Assembly: GCA_013823505.1 (NCBI GenBank)
Contig: PNMH01000130.1
Location: forward strand, 1 to 7,592
DNA from: Polaromonas sp.
GTDB taxonomy: Bacteria; Pseudomonadota; Gammaproteobacteria; Burkholderiales; Burkholderiaceae
Direction of reading: 5' to 3'
Length of the DNA stretch: 7,592 nt
The notes beneath the pieces were generated by a model. It was given only the letters and a program-made list of their open reading frames with translations, ran no database searches and was not told the origin of the DNA. The position numbers and the translations under genes were made by a program. This document shows, in pieces, positions 6,402 through 7,592 of the stretch. The stretch's first letter is position 1, and every line of letters begins with the position of its first letter.

Positions 6402-7583
6402 TTACAAGCCGGCAGCCTTCTTGAGGGCTGCGGCACGGTCGGTCCGCTCCCAGACGAACTCGGGTTCTTCGCGGCCAAAGTGGCCGTAGGCGGCGGTCTT
6501 GGTGTAGATCGGGCGCAACAGGTCCAACATCTGGATGATGCCTTTGGGACGCAGGTCAAAGTGTTCATTCACCAGGGCTGCGATCTGCTCGTCGGGAATC
6601 ACGCCCGTGCCTTCCGTGTAAACCGTCACGTTCATCGGACGCGCCACGCCGATGGCGTAGGCGACCTGGATCTGGCACTGCTTGGCCAGGCCGGCGGCCA
6701 CGATGTTCTTGGCCACGTAGCGAGCGGCGTAGGCGGCCGAGCGGTCGACCTTGGACGGATCCTTGCCGGAAAACGCGCCGCCGCCGTGGGGGCAAGCGCC
6801 GCCGTAGGTGTCCACGATGATCTTGCGGCCGGTCAGGCCACAGTCGCCCTGCGGGCCGCCGATGACGAAGCGCCCGGTCGGGTTGATCAGGAACTTGGTG
6901 TCTTTCAGCCATTCCTTGGGCAGCACCGGCTTGATGATTTCTTCAATGATGGCCTCGGTGAAGCTGGCCTTCATCTTGTGCTGCGTTTCGCTCTGGTCGG
7001 GGCTGTGCTGGGTCGAGAGCACCACGGTGTCGATGCTGTGCGGCTTGCCGTCCACGTAGCGCATGGTCACCTGGCTCTTGGCATCGGGCCGCAGGAACGG
7101 CAGGCGGCCGTCCTTGCGCAGCTGGGCCTGGCGCTCCACCAGACGGTGTGCGTAGTAGATCGGTGCTGGCATGAGCTCGGGCGTCTCGTCGCAGGCGTAG
7201 CCGAACATCAGGCCCTGGTCGCCGGCGCCGATGTTGAGGTGGTCGTCGGACGCATGGTCCACGCCCTGGGCAATGTCGTTGGACTGCTTGTCGTAGGCCA
7301 CCAGCACCGCGCAACCCTTGTAGTCGATGCCGTACTCGGTGTTGTCGTAGCCGATGCGCTTGAGGGTGTCGCGTGCCACCTGGATGTAGTCCACGTGAGC
7401 GTTGGTCGTGATCTCGCCAGCGAGCACCACCAGACCGGTGTTGCACAGCGTTTCAGCGGCCACGCGGCTGCGGGGATCTTGCGTGAAGATGGCATCCAGA
7501 ATCGCGTCGGAAATCTGGTCGGCGACCTTGTCGGGGTGGCCTTCAGAGACGGATTCGGAGGTGAAAAGAAAGTCGTTCGCCAT
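6402..7583 (-). CDS. metK: S-adenosylmethionine synthetase
   Basis: Methionine adenosyltransferase makes S-adenosylmethionine from methionine and ATP, releasing phosphate and pyrophosphate. It supplies the methyl donor for the whole cell and works in the cytoplasm, normally as a tetramer. The 393-residue product is full length for bacterial MetK (E. coli about 384). The N-terminal [20 protein letters not shown] contains His16, Asp18 and Lys19 of the ATP/metal site. The first signature [12 protein letters not shown] starts at residue 119, and the glycine-rich phosphate-binding signature [16 protein letters not shown] starts at 267, with Lys274 in it. All three structural thirds are present with no frameshift. 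ATG at 7583 opens the universally conserved N-terminus. Only nine bases upstream are visible, so any promoter or SAM-responsive leader lies outside the window. It ends in the terminator at 6345-6378 and is probably monocistronic at its 3' end. Confidence 0.98.
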   Translation of the reverse strand: MANDFLFTSESVSEGHPDKVADQISDAILDAIFTQDPRSRVAAETLCNTGLVVLAGEITTNAHVDYIQVARDTLKRIGYDNTEYGIDYKGCAVLVAYDKQSNDIAQGVDHASDDHLNIGAGDQGLMFGYACDETPELMPAPIYYAHRLVERQAQLRKDGRLPFLRPDAKSQVTMRYVDGKPHSIDTVVLSTQHSPDQSETQHKMKASFTEAIIEEIIKPVLPKEWLKDTKFLINPTGRFVIGGPQGDCGLTGRKIIVDTYGGACPHGGGAFSGKDPSKVDRSAAYAARYVAKNIVAAGLAKQCQIQVAYAIGVARPMNVTVYTEGTGVIPDEQIAALVNEHFDLRPKGIIQMLDLLRPIYTKTAAYGHFGREEPEFVWERTDRAAALKKAAGL

Positions 7584-7592
7584 GGTTAAACT

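Noticed and set aside
5226..7589. A 787-codon open frame on the plus strand opposite the kinase and metK genes
   Set aside because: It lies antisense to two clearly real genes. Its product has no recognisable domain and is rich in H, Q, V and G, as expected from reading high-GC third-position bias backwards.

Overview
The window is GC-rich bacterial chromosome with tightly packed genes and long open frames on both strands. The protein types, the perfect CIRCE operator and the codon usage suggest a betaproteobacterium, most likely Burkholderiales/Comamonadaceae (Hydrogenophaga-like). That placement is inferred from general familiarity, not from a database match. I saw no mobile element, CRISPR array, tRNA or rRNA, and nothing that looks recently acquired. 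It reads as ordinary chromosome with some interesting regulatory and signalling details.

Layout, left to right. Positions 1-212 hold no complete gene. They carry a leftward sigma70-type promoter overlapped by a perfect CIRCE operator (HrcA binding site), then the untranslated leader of a heat-shock gene that lies beyond the left edge (groES-groEL is the best guess). Next, on the minus strand, is a DUF2254 membrane protein (213-1484). It is divergent from a plus-strand gene (1579-3315) for a membrane receptor with a signal peptide, a 7TMR-DISMED2-like sensor domain, seven membrane helices and a C-terminal GGDEF domain. The active-site motif of that GGDEF domain is destroyed, but an RxxD I-site-like motif remains at the canonical spacing. 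Converging on it from the right is a probable two-gene minus-strand unit: a soluble histidine kinase with three PAS domains (4167-6215), followed by a short-chain dehydrogenase resembling gluconate 5-dehydrogenase (3329-4120, GTG start). Last comes metK (6402-7583, minus), S-adenosylmethionine synthetase, with a strong intrinsic terminator just after its stop codon.

How the genes relate: metK is housekeeping and is insulated from the kinase by its terminator. The kinase has no response regulator beside it, and the receptor has lost the residues needed to make c-di-GMP. The window therefore contains two signalling proteins whose outputs must be found elsewhere: an orphan kinase and a putative c-di-GMP-binding or purely structural GGDEF output. 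The CIRCE site belongs to the neighbouring locus to the left, not to the genes shown here.
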